From JBKEAJ01 sp047972135 (GTDB lineage Bacteria; Bacteroidota; Bacteroidia; Bacteroidales; Prolixibacteraceae): a stretch of 64,000 bases of DNA. This document shows, piece by piece, positions 8,482-17,814 of this stretch. Under the pieces are notes generated by a model. The model saw only the letters and a program-made list of their open reading frames with translations. It made no database searches and was not told where the DNA came from. Within the stretch, counting starts at the first letter, position 1; each line of letters starts with the position of its first letter. Location: positions 1 to 64,000 of the forward strand of contig JBKEAJ010000139.1 in the NCBI GenBank assembly GCA_047972135.1, in the 5' to 3' direction. The position numbers and the translations under genes are program-made.

Positions 8482-9686
8482 TCCTTTGATTTCAAAACAC
8501 CTGCTGGAATCAGGGACATTAAAAACCCTATAAAAGAAACCGTTACAAACACTATCAATATATCGCCAAAGCGCAATTCCACTGGATATTGCTCGATGGC
8601 AAACGCCCCATCGATAGTGATAATGCCAAATTGAGTTTGCAAAAACACCAGAACAACTCCTAGCGTTAAGCCTATAAGCGCCCCTGCAATGGAAATCAAA
8701 CTACCGTGTATGAGAAATATCTCTCGCAGTTTGGCGGGCGACACTCCCAAAGAATGCAATGTAAAAATATCCTGTTTCTTCTCTATTATCACCATCGTCA
8801 AGGTACTAAGAATATTGAACGATGCTATTATAACAATAAAGGTCAGTATCAGAAATATCATCCACCTCTCCAGCTGCAAGACCTTGTAAATAGTAGAGTT
8901 CATCTCGGCACGAGTCTTGACGGCAAGATTATAGTCATGCACTATTTTCAAAACCTCGTCCTTCATGTCATCAATATTTTGAGCATCCTTAAGCCTAAGT
9001 TCCAACATCGACACTTGCCCATCCATACCCATAAGCTCCTCGGCAACAGAAAAGGGGACAAACATAGTATTATCTATTTTTTCTTGAATTGAAAAAATCC
9101 CTGAGGCATAAACATTTGAAATATTAAAAGATCGACTCATATCCATGACGCTCGTGTTAGACATTCCCTTTTTGGGATAATATATAGATATAGGAGTCTG
9201 CTGTGATAGACCCGCCTGCAAGTTTATTGCAACACCAAGTCCACAAACAGCATAACAAACAAGATTGTTACTAATTACAGCATCGCCGTATTGCATGTAT
9301 TCATCAAGTCCCGTTATCTTAAAATAGTTATAAGGAACACCTTTTACTTTAGAAACAACCTGCCTTTCATCATGGCGCAATAAAGCGTTGTCTTCTATGA
9401 CCTCGGATATGTCAGAAATCCCTTCCAGACCTCCTATAGAAATTAGCATAGCACTATCAGGACGAAAGCTCTTTCCGCCAATGGGAAGCACAGTAAGGTC
9501 GGCATTAAACTCAGAATAAAATGAACGCACTAACGTGTCAAAACCGTTAAAAACAGACATTACCAGTATCAAGCCCAAAGTTCCTATCGCCACACCTCCT
9601 ACCGAAATATTGGAGATATAGTTGATAATTTTCGTTTGCTTCTTAGACTTAAAATACCGTCTTGCTATAAAAAAAGTATAGTTCAT
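8478..9686 (-). CDS. LolC/LolE-type ABC transporter permease (FtsX family)
   Basis: This 402-residue inner-membrane protein has one membrane segment near residue 35, a large periplasmic domain, and three C-terminal membrane segments (about 270-400) with the FtsX-family pattern, including ILSTLTMVIIEKKQDIFTLH and LGVSPAKLREIFLIHG. Bacteroidetes encode such permeases next to rbfA, usually annotated as lipoprotein-releasing or MacB-like. The ATPase partner is not in the window. It lies 41 bases after rbfA and overlaps the dipeptidase start. Lipoprotein release to the outer membrane is the likely role but has not been shown for this family member. Confidence 0.85.
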   Translation of the reverse strand: MNYTFFIARRYFKSKKQTKIINYISNISVGGVAIGTLGLILVMSVFNGFDTLVRSFYSEFNADLTVLPIGGKSFRPDSAMLISIGGLEGISDISEVIEDNALLRHDERQVVSKVKGVPYNYFKITGLDEYMQYGDAVISNNLVCYAVCGLGVAINLQAGLSQQTPISIYYPKKGMSNTSVMDMSRSFNISNVYASGIFSIQEKIDNTMFVPFSVAEELMGMDGQVSMLELRLKDAQNIDDMKDEVLKIVHDYNLAVKTRAEMNSTIYKVLQLERWMIFLILTFIVIIASFNILSTLTMVIIEKKQDIFTLHSLGVSPAKLREIFLIHGSLISIAGALIGLTLGVVLVFLQTQFGIITIDGAFAIEQYPVELRFGDILIVFVTVSFIGFLMSLIPAGVLKSKE

Positions 9687-9727
9687 TTCAAATTTGCTAC
9701 CCCTATCTTGTTGTAGAGGTTTATCAG

Positions 9728-10069
9728 CTATTTATCAGATAATAACGAATCGATCTTGTCTATATAATCAAAACTGTCGTCAATGTAAAATTCAAAATCC
9801 GGGATTATACGCACCTGCTTACCTATCAGGCGCCCTATATCTCCTCTTATTTTACCCTTCAATTCGCTTATTCGCGTCATTGTCTCATCACTTTTCTCAG
9901 ACGGAAATATGCTCAGATATGCTCTGGCTATGCTCATGTCTTTGGTAACTCTTACCGTAGTTACAGATATTAACGTATTAGGGAAATATTCTTTGCCATG
10001 CTGCTGAAACCACTGACTTAAATCTCTTTGTATCAGACGTCCAACCTTTTGTTGTCTTGTAGATTCCAT
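9728..10069 (-). CDS. rbfA: Ribosome-binding factor A
   Basis: The 113-residue product (start MESTRQQKVGRLIQRDLSQW) is a normal RbfA: KH-like fold, with the family segment VRVTKDMSIARAYLSIF and the C-terminal region RIIPDFEFYIDDSFDYIDKI. RbfA binds the 30S subunit during late 16S rRNA maturation. I chose the internal ATG because the twelve upstream codons are not family sequence and a good promoter element lies inside them (10095-10102). It is the first gene of the operon with the permease and dipeptidase. Confidence 0.93.
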   Translation of the reverse strand: MESTRQQKVGRLIQRDLSQWFQQHGKEYFPNTLISVTTVRVTKDMSIARAYLSIFPSEKSDETMTRISELKGKIRGDIGRLIGKQVRIIPDFEFYIDDSFDYIDKIDSLLSDK

Positions 10070-10094
10070 CTTATTATTAACTTTAATATAGGTA

Positions 10095-10102
10095 CAAATA
10101 TA
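10095..10102 (-). promoter_or_regulatory. Promoter -7 element of the rbfA operon
   Basis: On the minus strand TATATTTG lies 26 bases upstream of the rbfA ATG and matches the Bacteroidales -7 motif. No clear -33 element. Confidence 0.5.
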
Positions 10103-10127
10103 CACAATTCGTTTTATTGATATGAAA

Positions 10128-10168
10128 AATGCTATATACCGTACGCTTTAGGCTATAAGCAAGCTGCC
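10128..10168. repeat. AYSL-type intergenic repeat
   Basis: The text around TACGCTTTAGGCTATAAGC is one degenerate copy of a repeat that recurs at 29015, 34695, 52455, 53100, 55040, 55215, 60690 and 60770. Its least degenerate form is a roughly 21-base unit that reads AYSLKPI/T in one frame. It fills part of the gap before the flavodoxin gene. Confidence 0.45.
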
Positions 10169-10299
10169 AATGATAATCTGAAAATCCGAGCATCCATGTA
10201 TTACCCCATCATAATAATTCAGGAGACGCAACATGAGCAAAATGCATTTTTAATACAATCAGGCTTTAATCTTTGCAAGAATTTCCTCATAAATAATGA

Positions 10300-10330
10300 T
10301 TGACAAAGCTGTATTTACCCACTAACTTTG
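10300..10330 (+). promoter_or_regulatory. Promoter of the flavodoxin gene
   Basis: TAACTTTG (10323-10330) matches the -7 motif; TTGA at 10300-10303 stands 19 bases upstream as a partial -33. The start codon is 30 bases downstream. Confidence 0.5.
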
Positions 10331-10359
10331 TCCTAGTTGAAATTTTAAAATATTTACAG

Positions 10360-10857
10360 ATGAGTAAGATAGGAGTGTTCTACGGAACAAGTACAGGCAA
10401 CACTGAGAATGTTGCAGAGTCAATAGCAGAAAAATTAGGTGGAACAACTTACGATGTTGCAGACAGCCCGACGGATGCAATAGCGGAATGTGATGTACTA
10501 ATATTTGGGACATCAACATTGGGGATTGGTGATTTGCAGGATGATTGGGATGATTTCTTGCCAAAACTAGAAGGCTCTGACCTTAGTGGCAAAACTGTTG
10601 CTATTTTCGGTCTTGGCGATGCCGATTCATACCCCGACTCTTTTGTAGACGGAATAGGGATTATCTACAAAGCCGTGAAAGATAAAGGATGCAAAATTGT
10701 AGGAGCCGTTTCAACCGACGGATACGACTACGACGAATCTATTGCCGAGGTAGACGGCAAATTTGTAGGACTTCCGCTTGACGAAGACAACGAAAGCGAC
10801 AAAACAGAAACCAGAGTTGACAGCTGGATAGAGAGTATCAAAGCTATAATCGGCTAA
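10360..10857 (+). CDS. fldA: Flavodoxin
   Basis: The 165-residue product is a long-chain flavodoxin. The FMN phosphate loop is clear (GTSTGNTENVAE, residues 9-20), followed by the aromatic loops (TSTLGIGDLQDDWDDFL and FGLGDADSYPDSFVDG). It is a one- or two-electron carrier that can replace ferredoxin, for instance as partner of the Rnf complex encoded further on. I start at the ATG inside the longer frame, since the family begins MSKIGVFYG and the promoter lies upstream of it. The DUF2023 gene follows after 2 bases, so the two are co-transcribed. Flavodoxins are often induced by iron shortage, but no Fur box was recognised. Confidence 0.93.
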   Translation: MSKIGVFYGTSTGNTENVAESIAEKLGGTTYDVADSPTDAIAECDVLIFGTSTLGIGDLQDDWDDFLPKLEGSDLSGKTVAIFGLGDADSYPDSFVDGIGIIYKAVKDKGCKIVGAVSTDGYDYDESIAEVDGKFVGLPLDEDNESDKTETRVDSWIESIKAIIG

Positions 10858-10859
10858 AA

Positions 10860-11213
10860 ATGGAAGTATTAAACCATCATATCTACGAGTATAAGAAAGG
10901 GCTTCGCAATCTTGTGTTACACACCATGAGTAGCGAATATTTGGAACAAGTCGAAAATAGACTGCAAAAGCAGAATATCGAATATTTGATTCAGCATATA
11001 AGCCCTAAGAAAATAAATGTCTTTTTCGGCAAAAAAGAATGCGTAACGATTATAAACTCTTTCAACAAAAAATCACTTTCGCAACTAAGTAATGAAGAGG
11101 ACTTTATGCTGGGGATAATGCTGGGATATGACCGAATACAACAATGCGAAAGATTTTTGTCGAGAACAAACTCAAATGCAAATCTCTTTTGCAAACAAAA
11201 AATATTTGTCTAG
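10860..11213 (+). CDS. DUF2023-family protein co-transcribed with flavodoxin
   Basis: The 117-residue product resembles DUF2023: it starts MEVLNHHIYEYKKGLRNLVL, and has a central INVFFGKKECVTII strand-helix unit and a C-terminal LGIMLGYDRIQQCERFL helix. It is cytoplasmic, with no cofactor motif. The family is small, is found in anaerobes and commonly follows a flavodoxin gene, as here with a 2-base gap. This suggests that it acts on or with flavodoxin, for example in maturation, sensing or control. No biochemical role is known to me. Confidence 0.75.
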   Translation: MEVLNHHIYEYKKGLRNLVLHTMSSEYLEQVENRLQKQNIEYLIQHISPKKINVFFGKKECVTIINSFNKKSLSQLSNEEDFMLGIMLGYDRIQQCERFLSRTNSNANLFCKQKIFV

Positions 11214-11431
11214 AATATGTAATCAGCCACATAGTATATTCAAAGATAAGAGTCTTGACACCTTAGTTGAGACTCTTTCGCTTTTAAACACAAGCAGAAA
11301 AAATATCACTATAATTTTTCGTAAAAATGTCGTCATGTTAAAAAAAAGAGTTATTATTGTTAGCTCAAATTAAAAGAGGGGTATGCAGTCAAACCCCAAT
11401 TAATATATAAACACTTAGAAATAAAGATATT

Positions 11432-12709
11432 ATGGCAAATGCGCAAAATTTGACAGAGAAAATTGGAGAGGGAAATATCTCCCAATTTAAGGAACTTTAT
11501 GGCACAGATAGCAAGATTCTTAAAGAGCAGTCTGACCGCTACAAAAAGTACATTAAAGAATTCGTAAATATATACGGAGATAACGACATTACTCTTTTTA
11601 GCTCGCCAGGACGAACAGAGGTAGGCGGAAACCACACCGACCACCAACTGGGCAGAGTACTTGCAGGCGCTGTCAACCTAGACAATATTGCAGTTGCAGC
11701 ACCGAATGGTTCCAATACCGTAAAAATAACATCGGTAGGCTTCGATCCTTTTGAGGTCGACCTCAACAACTTAGAAATAACTGAGCACAAAATAACCCCG
11801 GGCAATCTTGTAAGAGCCATCGCTAAAGGAATAAAAGACTTGGGACTACAAGTAGGCGGCTTCAATGCTGTAATTCACGGCTGTGTTCCCGAAGGTTCAG
11901 GACTTAGCTCCTCAGCTTCTATAGAAGTCTTGCTAGGAGCAATTTTTAGCACTCTGTTTAACAATGGCAAACTCGACCCCGTCGATAACGCTAAAATCGG
12001 ACAAAAAGCAGAACATGCTTGCAAAAAATTCTGTGGGCTTATGGATCAAACAGCTTGCGCTGTAGGTGGTTTTATTACTATCGACTTTAAGGATGCTGCG
12101 AATCCAATAGTAAAGGCTATAGACTTTGACTTTGCTAAAACCGGATATTCACTGGTAATAACAAATACAGGCGGTAGCCACGGCGGACTGGACGCAGAGT
12201 ACAATGCTCTACCCGGCGAAATGAAAGCTGTAGCAAAAGAACTTGGACACGAGGTGCTCCGTCCGCTGTCAATGCAGGATATAGTAAAAAACATTCCGTC
12301 AATACGCGGAAAAGTAGGCGACCGAGCACTGCTTCGCTCTATACACTTCCAAGGCGACAACGCAAGAGTAGTGGAAGAAGTAGCAGCCCTGGAGTCTAAC
12401 AACTTTGAGAACTTCCTAAAACTAGTTGTCGAGTCGGGATACAGCTCGTATATGTACAATCAGAACATCTACACCTCACAAGACACTAAACAGCAAAGCG
12501 TTGCGCTGGGACTTGCGCTTAGCGAACTGATACTAAAAGGCAAAGGCGCATGGCGTGTTCATGGTGGTGGATTTGCCGGAACCATACAAGCATTTGTACC
12601 TAACGATCTTTTGAATGAGTATATCTCTACTCTCGAATCTGTATTTGGTCAAGGCAGCTGCCATAAACTGTTTATTCGCTCAAAAGGAGCTATATCAATT
12701 GACGTCTAA
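11432..12709 (+). CDS. galK: Galactokinase (GHMP kinase)
   Basis: The 425-residue product has the three GHMP motifs: the galactokinase signature in divergent form (PGRTEVGGNHTDHQLG, near residue 60), the ATP-binding PEGSGLSSSASIEVLLG loop, and the C-terminal VHGGGFAGTIQAFVP. It phosphorylates galactose to galactose-1-phosphate with ATP, the first Leloir step. The signature GRTEVGGNHTDH replaces the common GRVNLIGEHTDY and is typical of the longer clostridial/Bacteroidales subtype. A sugar:proton symporter follows 33 bases downstream, so the pair forms a galactose uptake and activation unit. The 11214-11431 gap before it holds nothing I recognise. Confidence 0.9.
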   Translation: MANAQNLTEKIGEGNISQFKELYGTDSKILKEQSDRYKKYIKEFVNIYGDNDITLFSSPGRTEVGGNHTDHQLGRVLAGAVNLDNIAVAAPNGSNTVKITSVGFDPFEVDLNNLEITEHKITPGNLVRAIAKGIKDLGLQVGGFNAVIHGCVPEGSGLSSSASIEVLLGAIFSTLFNNGKLDPVDNAKIGQKAEHACKKFCGLMDQTACAVGGFITIDFKDAANPIVKAIDFDFAKTGYSLVITNTGGSHGGLDAEYNALPGEMKAVAKELGHEVLRPLSMQDIVKNIPSIRGKVGDRALLRSIHFQGDNARVVEEVAALESNNFENFLKLVVESGYSSYMYNQNIYTSQDTKQQSVALGLALSELILKGKGAWRVHGGGFAGTIQAFVPNDLLNEYISTLESVFGQGSCHKLFIRSKGAISIDV

Positions 12710-12742
12710 TAAAGAACAATATTAATTATCAATAAAAAAGAA

Positions 12743-14026
12743 ATGAGTACAGAAAAGAAAACTTATGTATTGCCCATTATTATGATGATTGCCCTTTTTG
12801 GGATGATATCATTCGTTACGGGTTTACAGAATCCTATGGGAATCATTGTAAAGAGTCAGTTCAACGCTTCCAACTTCATGTCGCAGTTGGGGAATGCTGC
12901 AAACTTTATAGCCTATGCATTTATGGGATACCCCGCAGGATTACTTTTACAAAGAATCGGTTATAAAAAAACAGCCCTTGCTGCTATCACTGTAGGCTTT
13001 GTCGGTGTTGGCATTCAGTATCTATCAGGTCAAGCCGGCAGTTTTGCTGTTTATCTACTTGGAGCTTTCGTTGCCGGTTTTTCTATGTGCATGCTTAATG
13101 CAGTAGTAAACCCAATGCTTAACACTCTTGGTGGTGGTGGCAACAAAGGAAATCAGCTAATCCAGGTTGGAGGATCGTTCAATTCATTAATGGCAACTAT
13201 TGTTCCGGTGCTTGTTGGTTATCTTATTGCTGATGCAACCAAAGCTACTATCAAAGATGCAAATCCGGCACTATTTATAGCAATGGGAATTTTTGCACTA
13301 GCATTCATTGTATTATTCTTCGTTAAAATTCCGGAGCCTCGTCTTGAAAAAGCAAACACCAATGTTGAAAAATCAAATCACAGTGCTCTTTCGTTTCGTC
13401 ACTTCGTATTAGGAGCTATAGCCATCTTTATATATGTTGGAATCGAAGTTGGAATTCCTAATATTGTAAACTTGTTTATGACTGAAGGAACTGCCAAAGG
13501 CGGTTTAGGTATAGACACTACAACGGCAGGTACCGTTGTAGGTACATATTGGTTCCTAATGCTTATTGGACGTCTTGTAGGTGCTGCTGTTGGAGCAAAA
13601 GTATCAAGTAAAGCAATGCTATCATTGACATCTATACTCGGTCTGGTATTTGTATCGCTTGCTATATTCCTACCAACATCTACGCTGGTAAGTATGCCCG
13701 TGTTCCAAAAAGATATATCTTTTGGTATGGCTAGTGTGCCCGTAAATGTATTGCTGCTTATATTATGTGGTCTTTGTACTTCTATCATGTGGGGTGGTAT
13801 ATTCAATCTCGCTGTTGAGGGGCTAGGGAAATATACAGAGACTGCATCCGGCATCTTTATGGTGATGGTATGTGGAGGTGGAATTTTACCTCTTATCCAA
13901 GGATTTGCAGCTGACTCATTTGGCTTCTTATCTAGCTATTGGGTAATTGCAATAGGCTTGGCATACTTGCTATACTATGCATTAATCGGAAGCCACAACG
14001 TGAACAAAGATATTCCTGTTGACTAA
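12743..14026 (+). CDS. Sugar:H+ symporter of the FHS family (glucose/galactose type)
   Basis: The 427-residue product has about 12 membrane segments and the pattern of the fucose-galactose-glucose branch of the major facilitator superfamily (FVTGLQNPMG in segment 1, AYAFMGYPAGLLLQRIGYKK between segments 2 and 3, the repeat GRLVGA in the second half). It probably imports galactose, or a related hexose, with protons. Its position right behind galK supports galactose. A strong intrinsic terminator at 14051-14082 ends the unit. Confidence 0.85.
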   Translation: MSTEKKTYVLPIIMMIALFGMISFVTGLQNPMGIIVKSQFNASNFMSQLGNAANFIAYAFMGYPAGLLLQRIGYKKTALAAITVGFVGVGIQYLSGQAGSFAVYLLGAFVAGFSMCMLNAVVNPMLNTLGGGGNKGNQLIQVGGSFNSLMATIVPVLVGYLIADATKATIKDANPALFIAMGIFALAFIVLFFVKIPEPRLEKANTNVEKSNHSALSFRHFVLGAIAIFIYVGIEVGIPNIVNLFMTEGTAKGGLGIDTTTAGTVVGTYWFLMLIGRLVGAAVGAKVSSKAMLSLTSILGLVFVSLAIFLPTSTLVSMPVFQKDISFGMASVPVNVLLLILCGLCTSIMWGGIFNLAVEGLGKYTETASGIFMVMVCGGGILPLIQGFAADSFGFLSSYWVIAIGLAYLLYYALIGSHNVNKDIPVD

Positions 14027-14050
14027 AAACAGGATGTTTTCATTATAATG

Positions 14051-14082
14051 AAAAGCCCGTCTTCTAGTGGAGACGGGCTTTT
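14051..14082 (+). terminator. Rho-independent terminator after the galactose genes
   Basis: AAAGCCCGTCT (14052-14062) pairs perfectly with AGACGGGCTTT (14071-14081) across an 8-base loop and ends in a T-run. It lies 25 bases after the symporter stop codon. Confidence 0.9.
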
Positions 14083-14154
14083 TGGTGCTCTATAATGAGC
14101 AGAATGGGAAATGATATAAATACAGGTTTTGGCTTTAATTGCTCAAGGTTTAAA

Positions 14155-14290
14155 ATGCTGTACGCTTTAGACTGTAATCGATTTAATGGTAAATTGGCAA
14201 TGATGCCGCCAAACAAAAGACATCATTGCGAGGAGCCGGCAACGAAGCAATCTTCTGCAACAGAGAACAGATTGATACTATAATAATATG
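14155..14290. repeat. Intergenic repeats: AYSL-type remnant and half REP-like element
   Basis: AAAATGCTGTACGCTTTAGAC (first 20 bases) is a degenerate AYSL-type copy. CATCATTGCGAGGAGCCGGC and the following CGAAGCAATCTTCTGCAAC (14221-14260) are the left half of the REP-like element seen complete at 34609, 55094 and 60991. No gene is supported in 14083-14365. Confidence 0.5.
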
Positions 14291-14365
14291 GTGCTACGCT
14301 GCTGTGATAAAAAATACAAATATAAGCACTCTGACTTCGCAGGAGGGAATTAAAAAAAAACTCTC

Positions 14366-15493
14366 CTACAAATTATCCGATAAATACTTATCTAACTTCG
14401 TTCCTACAAGGTCTCGGGCTGCCAATTCACCTTTTTTATTGATAATAAAGTTTGTTGGTATCACTTTCACATTATAACTATTGCAAGCACTTACACTGCC
14501 TTTCATATCGCCAACATTTATCCACGTCAAGCCATCAGTCTTAACTGCCTCCTTCCACGCATCCTCGTTCTCATCAATAGAAACCTGATATATCTCGAAA
14601 CCCTTACTCCTGTATTTTTTATATGCTGCCACAAGTACCTCATTCTGAATCCTCGACGTAGCATCGTCGGCAGACCAAAACTGTATCAACACCATCTTTC
14701 CCTCCAAATCAGACAATGACCGCATTGCGCCATTAACGTCAGGAAGTTCTATGGCAGGATAATCTACTGCCATAGCATCCATAGTGTTTTGCCATCTTAC
14801 CGAACGCTCTTGTTTGATAATACTCATTGCCTCGTTATAAAGAGATTTCACATTTACAGACGAGGGATATACACTGCTCAATGTGTTAGCTATCTTTTTT
14901 ATCTGTACCGGGTCTGAAACAACGCGACTTCCATCGTCCCACCGTTGACTAAGAACATAAAGACTCGTCATCGAAAAAACATTATCGAAATCATTCAGAT
15001 ATTCCGTAAAAACAGCTGCTAGCCCATTTTTCACCGACAGTATCGAGTCGTTCTTCACTGCCGGAGAAAGTGTTTTGTTATTCTGAATCATGTATATATC
15101 AGTCCTTGCTTTCAAATGAAGTAGAGACAAGGGCTTAATAGATTCACTACCCTTCGACCCCGACACATCATACGACGACGCAAACTTGCCATAATTTCCA
15201 TTGACAAGCACCTGCTGACCGGAGTCTACCAGTAGCGTTATCAAGGAGCCATTTTCTAGCCTAAGTTGATAGAATGTCGGAATACTATCATAATCGGCAA
15301 AGCAAAATTTACCCTTTGCTGACAACTTGACAGAATCGACAGCTGTGTTAGTTGCAACTCCGACCCTCTCGAAGTAAAGCATCTTACCCTTAGCTCCATC
15401 AATTACTCCTGACACCTCAAAATTTGTGTCATTCCTACTACACCCGGCTATTACAAATACCGATAACATCACCAAAAACACTAACTTTCTCAT
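14366..15493 (-). CDS. Thioredoxin-fold lipoprotein lacking the CxxC motif
   Basis: The 375-residue product starts with a lipoprotein signal ending at Cys18 (FVIAGC). It has an N-terminal DUF4369-like beta domain (about 25-115), a helical middle, and a C-terminal AhpC/TlpA-like thioredoxin fold (about 245-375; VLIQFWSADDATS, EIYQVSIDENEDAW, VIPTNFIINKKGELAARDL). Where active TlpA proteins have WCxxC, this one reads WSADDA, so it cannot act as a thiol-disulfide oxidoreductase by the usual mechanism. The cis-proline region (IPTNF) is kept, so the fold probably binds a peptide or partner. It is exported and membrane-anchored. Confidence 0.8.
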   Translation of the reverse strand: MRKLVFLVMLSVFVIAGCSRNDTNFEVSGVIDGAKGKMLYFERVGVATNTAVDSVKLSAKGKFCFADYDSIPTFYQLRLENGSLITLLVDSGQQVLVNGNYGKFASSYDVSGSKGSESIKPLSLLHLKARTDIYMIQNNKTLSPAVKNDSILSVKNGLAAVFTEYLNDFDNVFSMTSLYVLSQRWDDGSRVVSDPVQIKKIANTLSSVYPSSVNVKSLYNEAMSIIKQERSVRWQNTMDAMAVDYPAIELPDVNGAMRSLSDLEGKMVLIQFWSADDATSRIQNEVLVAAYKKYRSKGFEIYQVSIDENEDAWKEAVKTDGLTWINVGDMKGSVSACNSYNVKVIPTNFIINKKGELAARDLVGTKLDKYLSDNL

Positions 15494-15615
15494 TCTATTT
15501 TATATATTTAAACCACTGTTCTACAAGCCAATAATAAGAACTTGTCACTGACAATGCAATATTTACTTAGTGCGAAGATAATATTTTATAATTTTACAGC
15601 TCTAATTTATCGACA

Positions 15616-16551
15616 GTGAAAGTATACAGAAACCTAGAAAATATAAATATCAACGAACAAACAATAGTTACCATTGGCAATTTTGACGGACTACACAGAG
15701 GACACTGCAAACTGCTGGACTTCATGACCAACAAAGCCAACAAGCTAAAGATCAAGAGTGTAGTAATAACTTTCGACCCTCTGCCTAGAAAATACCTCTT
15801 CCCAAAATGTGAGTATAGTCAAGTCCTTGTACGAGATGAGAAAATAAAACTATTTGAAAAGCAAAATATAGACTATCTGATTATAGTACCTTTTGATTCA
15901 GATATTGCAAATATCGAATATGACCAATTTGTAGAGGACATTCTAATCAATAAGATAAATATGAGCGTACTAATTATGGGGTTCGACCACCGGATCGGAC
16001 ACAAAGGAAGGGGATCATTTCAAAAAGTAGAAGGACTAACGCGGAAACTTGATTTTGAATTGATAAATTTTGACGCCTACCACCCAAATGGAGAAGTAAT
16101 AAACTCTTCGGAAATACGCAAACATTTGACCAACAGCAACATACACAAAGCAAACGAGCTGTTGGGATATAACTTTTTTATAAAAGGAGAGGTCATAAAA
16201 GGCAAACAAATAGGACAAAAGCTAGGCTTCCCTACCGCCAATATACAAGTATGCAAGGACAAACTAATCCCCAAAGACGGAGTATACTTTGTAAATGTAA
16301 ATATCAAGGGCGAGAATTTCAACGCAGTGGCAAGTATCGGCACAAATCCCACAATCGACGACGAGAAAAAAACTCATATCGAGATTCATATCCTTGATTT
16401 CGACCAAAACATTTATGGACAAACCATAGAACTTAGTTTCATATCGTGGTTGAGAGAAACAAAAAAGTTCAAATCAATGGAAGAGCTACAGCTTAACATA
16501 GAGTATGATGTAAGCATAGCTAAGAAATATTTTAAAGATATAACAAAATAG
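15616..16551 (+). CDS. ribF: Bifunctional riboflavin kinase / FAD synthetase
   Basis: The 311-residue product has the nucleotidyltransferase domain (GNFDGLHRGH, residues 21-30, then TFDPLPRKY, and SSEIRKHLT) followed by the flavokinase domain (GQKLGFPTANI, NPTIDDEKKTHIEIHILDF). It makes FMN and FAD, needed by the flavoproteins nearby (flavodoxin, RnfC/D/G). Length is standard. The start is GTG; no ATG nearby keeps the family N-terminus. It stands alone between divergent and downstream units. Confidence 0.93.
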   Translation: MKVYRNLENININEQTIVTIGNFDGLHRGHCKLLDFMTNKANKLKIKSVVITFDPLPRKYLFPKCEYSQVLVRDEKIKLFEKQNIDYLIIVPFDSDIANIEYDQFVEDILINKINMSVLIMGFDHRIGHKGRGSFQKVEGLTRKLDFELINFDAYHPNGEVINSSEIRKHLTNSNIHKANELLGYNFFIKGEVIKGKQIGQKLGFPTANIQVCKDKLIPKDGVYFVNVNIKGENFNAVASIGTNPTIDDEKKTHIEIHILDFDQNIYGQTIELSFISWLRETKKFKSMEELQLNIEYDVSIAKKYFKDITK

Positions 16552-16585
16552 TCGGGAACAGACCGTCAGATAGAACAAATATTAC

Positions 16586-16593
16586 TATATTTG
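16586..16593 (+). promoter_or_regulatory. Promoter -7 element of mdh
   Basis: TATATTTG, a match to TAnnTTTG, lies 58 bases before the mdh ATG. A small palindrome GGCTAAAATTAGCC (16598-16611) follows in the leader. Confidence 0.5.
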
Positions 16594-16650
16594 AAAGGCT
16601 AAAATTAGCCGAGGATAAATAATTAATTATAACACTAAAATATTTTTATA

Positions 16651-17577
16651 ATGAAAGTAACAGTTGTTGGCGCGGGTGCCGTAGGGGCAAGTTGCGCAGA
16701 GTATATCGCAATTAAAAATTTTGTTGCGGAAGTTGTACTTGTTGACATCAAAGAGGGATTTGCCGAAGGCAAAGCAATGGACCTGATGCAGACCGCATCA
16801 CTAAACGGTTTCGACACTCGCATCATAGGTTCAACTAATGATTATTCAAAAACAGCGGGTAGCGATGTTTGCGTTATCACATCAGGGATTCCTCGTAAAC
16901 CGGGTATGACTCGCGAAGAGCTTATCGGCACGAACGCTAAGATTGTAAAATCTGTGGCTGAACAGCTAATCCACCACTCTCCCGACACGATAATCATCGT
17001 GGTTTCTAACCCGATGGACACAATGACATACCTTACTCATAAGGTTACAGGTCTGCCTAAAAATAGAATTATCGGAATGGGTGGAGCTCTTGACTCTGCT
17101 CGCTTCAAATACTTCTTGTCTCAGGCACTGGAATGCCCAATCTCAGATGTCGACGGAATGGTATTAGGAGCACACTCCGACACAGGAATGGTACCACTTA
17201 TCAAAAATGCTACTCGCAACGGAGTTTGTGTATGCAACTATCTGTCTGACGCTAAGCAAGAAGAAGTGGTGGCAAGCACTAAAGTTGGTGGTGCAACGCT
17301 CACAAAGCTACTCGGCACATCTGCTTGGTACGCTCCGGGGGCTGCCGTATCAGGACTTGTACAAGCAATTATCTGCGACCAAAAGAAAATATTCCCTTGC
17401 TCGATGCTACTTGACGGCGAATACGGACAAAAAGATATATGCTTGGGAGTTCCTACGATAATCGGAAGGAACGGTGCAGAAAAAATAGTTGAGGTAAAAC
17501 TAGACGACAAGGCTCAAGAAATGTTCAACGCTTGCGTTGAGCCGGTAAGAAGCGTAAACGCTCTCCTAGAAGTGTAA
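16651..17577 (+). CDS. mdh: Malate dehydrogenase
   Basis: The 308-residue product is an LDH-like malate dehydrogenase: N-terminal Rossmann motif (GAGAVGASCAEYIA), substrate-binding arginines in IPRKPGMTREE, SNPMDTMTY, and catalytic His in GAHSDTGMVPL. It interconverts malate and oxaloacetate with NAD(H), in the reductive succinate branch of Bacteroidales fermentation. The arginine in the RKPGM loop (rather than Gln) favours malate over lactate. It is followed by an intrinsic terminator. Confidence 0.94.
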   Translation: MKVTVVGAGAVGASCAEYIAIKNFVAEVVLVDIKEGFAEGKAMDLMQTASLNGFDTRIIGSTNDYSKTAGSDVCVITSGIPRKPGMTREELIGTNAKIVKSVAEQLIHHSPDTIIIVVSNPMDTMTYLTHKVTGLPKNRIIGMGGALDSARFKYFLSQALECPISDVDGMVLGAHSDTGMVPLIKNATRNGVCVCNYLSDAKQEEVVASTKVGGATLTKLLGTSAWYAPGAAVSGLVQAIICDQKKIFPCSMLLDGEYGQKDICLGVPTIIGRNGAEKIVEVKLDDKAQEMFNACVEPVRSVNALLEV

Positions 17578-17628
17578 TTAGAGTCCTGACATTATGAACA
17601 AGCACTGACTAGTACAGACTATAAATAT

Positions 17629-17658
17629 AAAAAAGCGATGCTCTAAGTATCGCTTTTT
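17629..17658 (+). terminator. Rho-independent terminator after mdh
   Basis: AAAAAAGCGAT and ATCGCTTTTTT form a stem across a 9-base loop, with a T-run on the plus strand, 52 bases after the mdh stop. Confidence 0.8.
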
Positions 17659-17814
17659 TTATTAACCTCTCTCCTTTTTTGCTTTTTTCAATTAACAATT
17701 TGTATATTTACTTTATCAGAAAAGCAATATGGAACGATTAATAAAATTATCAGTAAAGAAAGCATTAAACTTTATGCCCAAAGGCTGCAATAAACAACAA
17801 ATTTCGTCTTAGAT

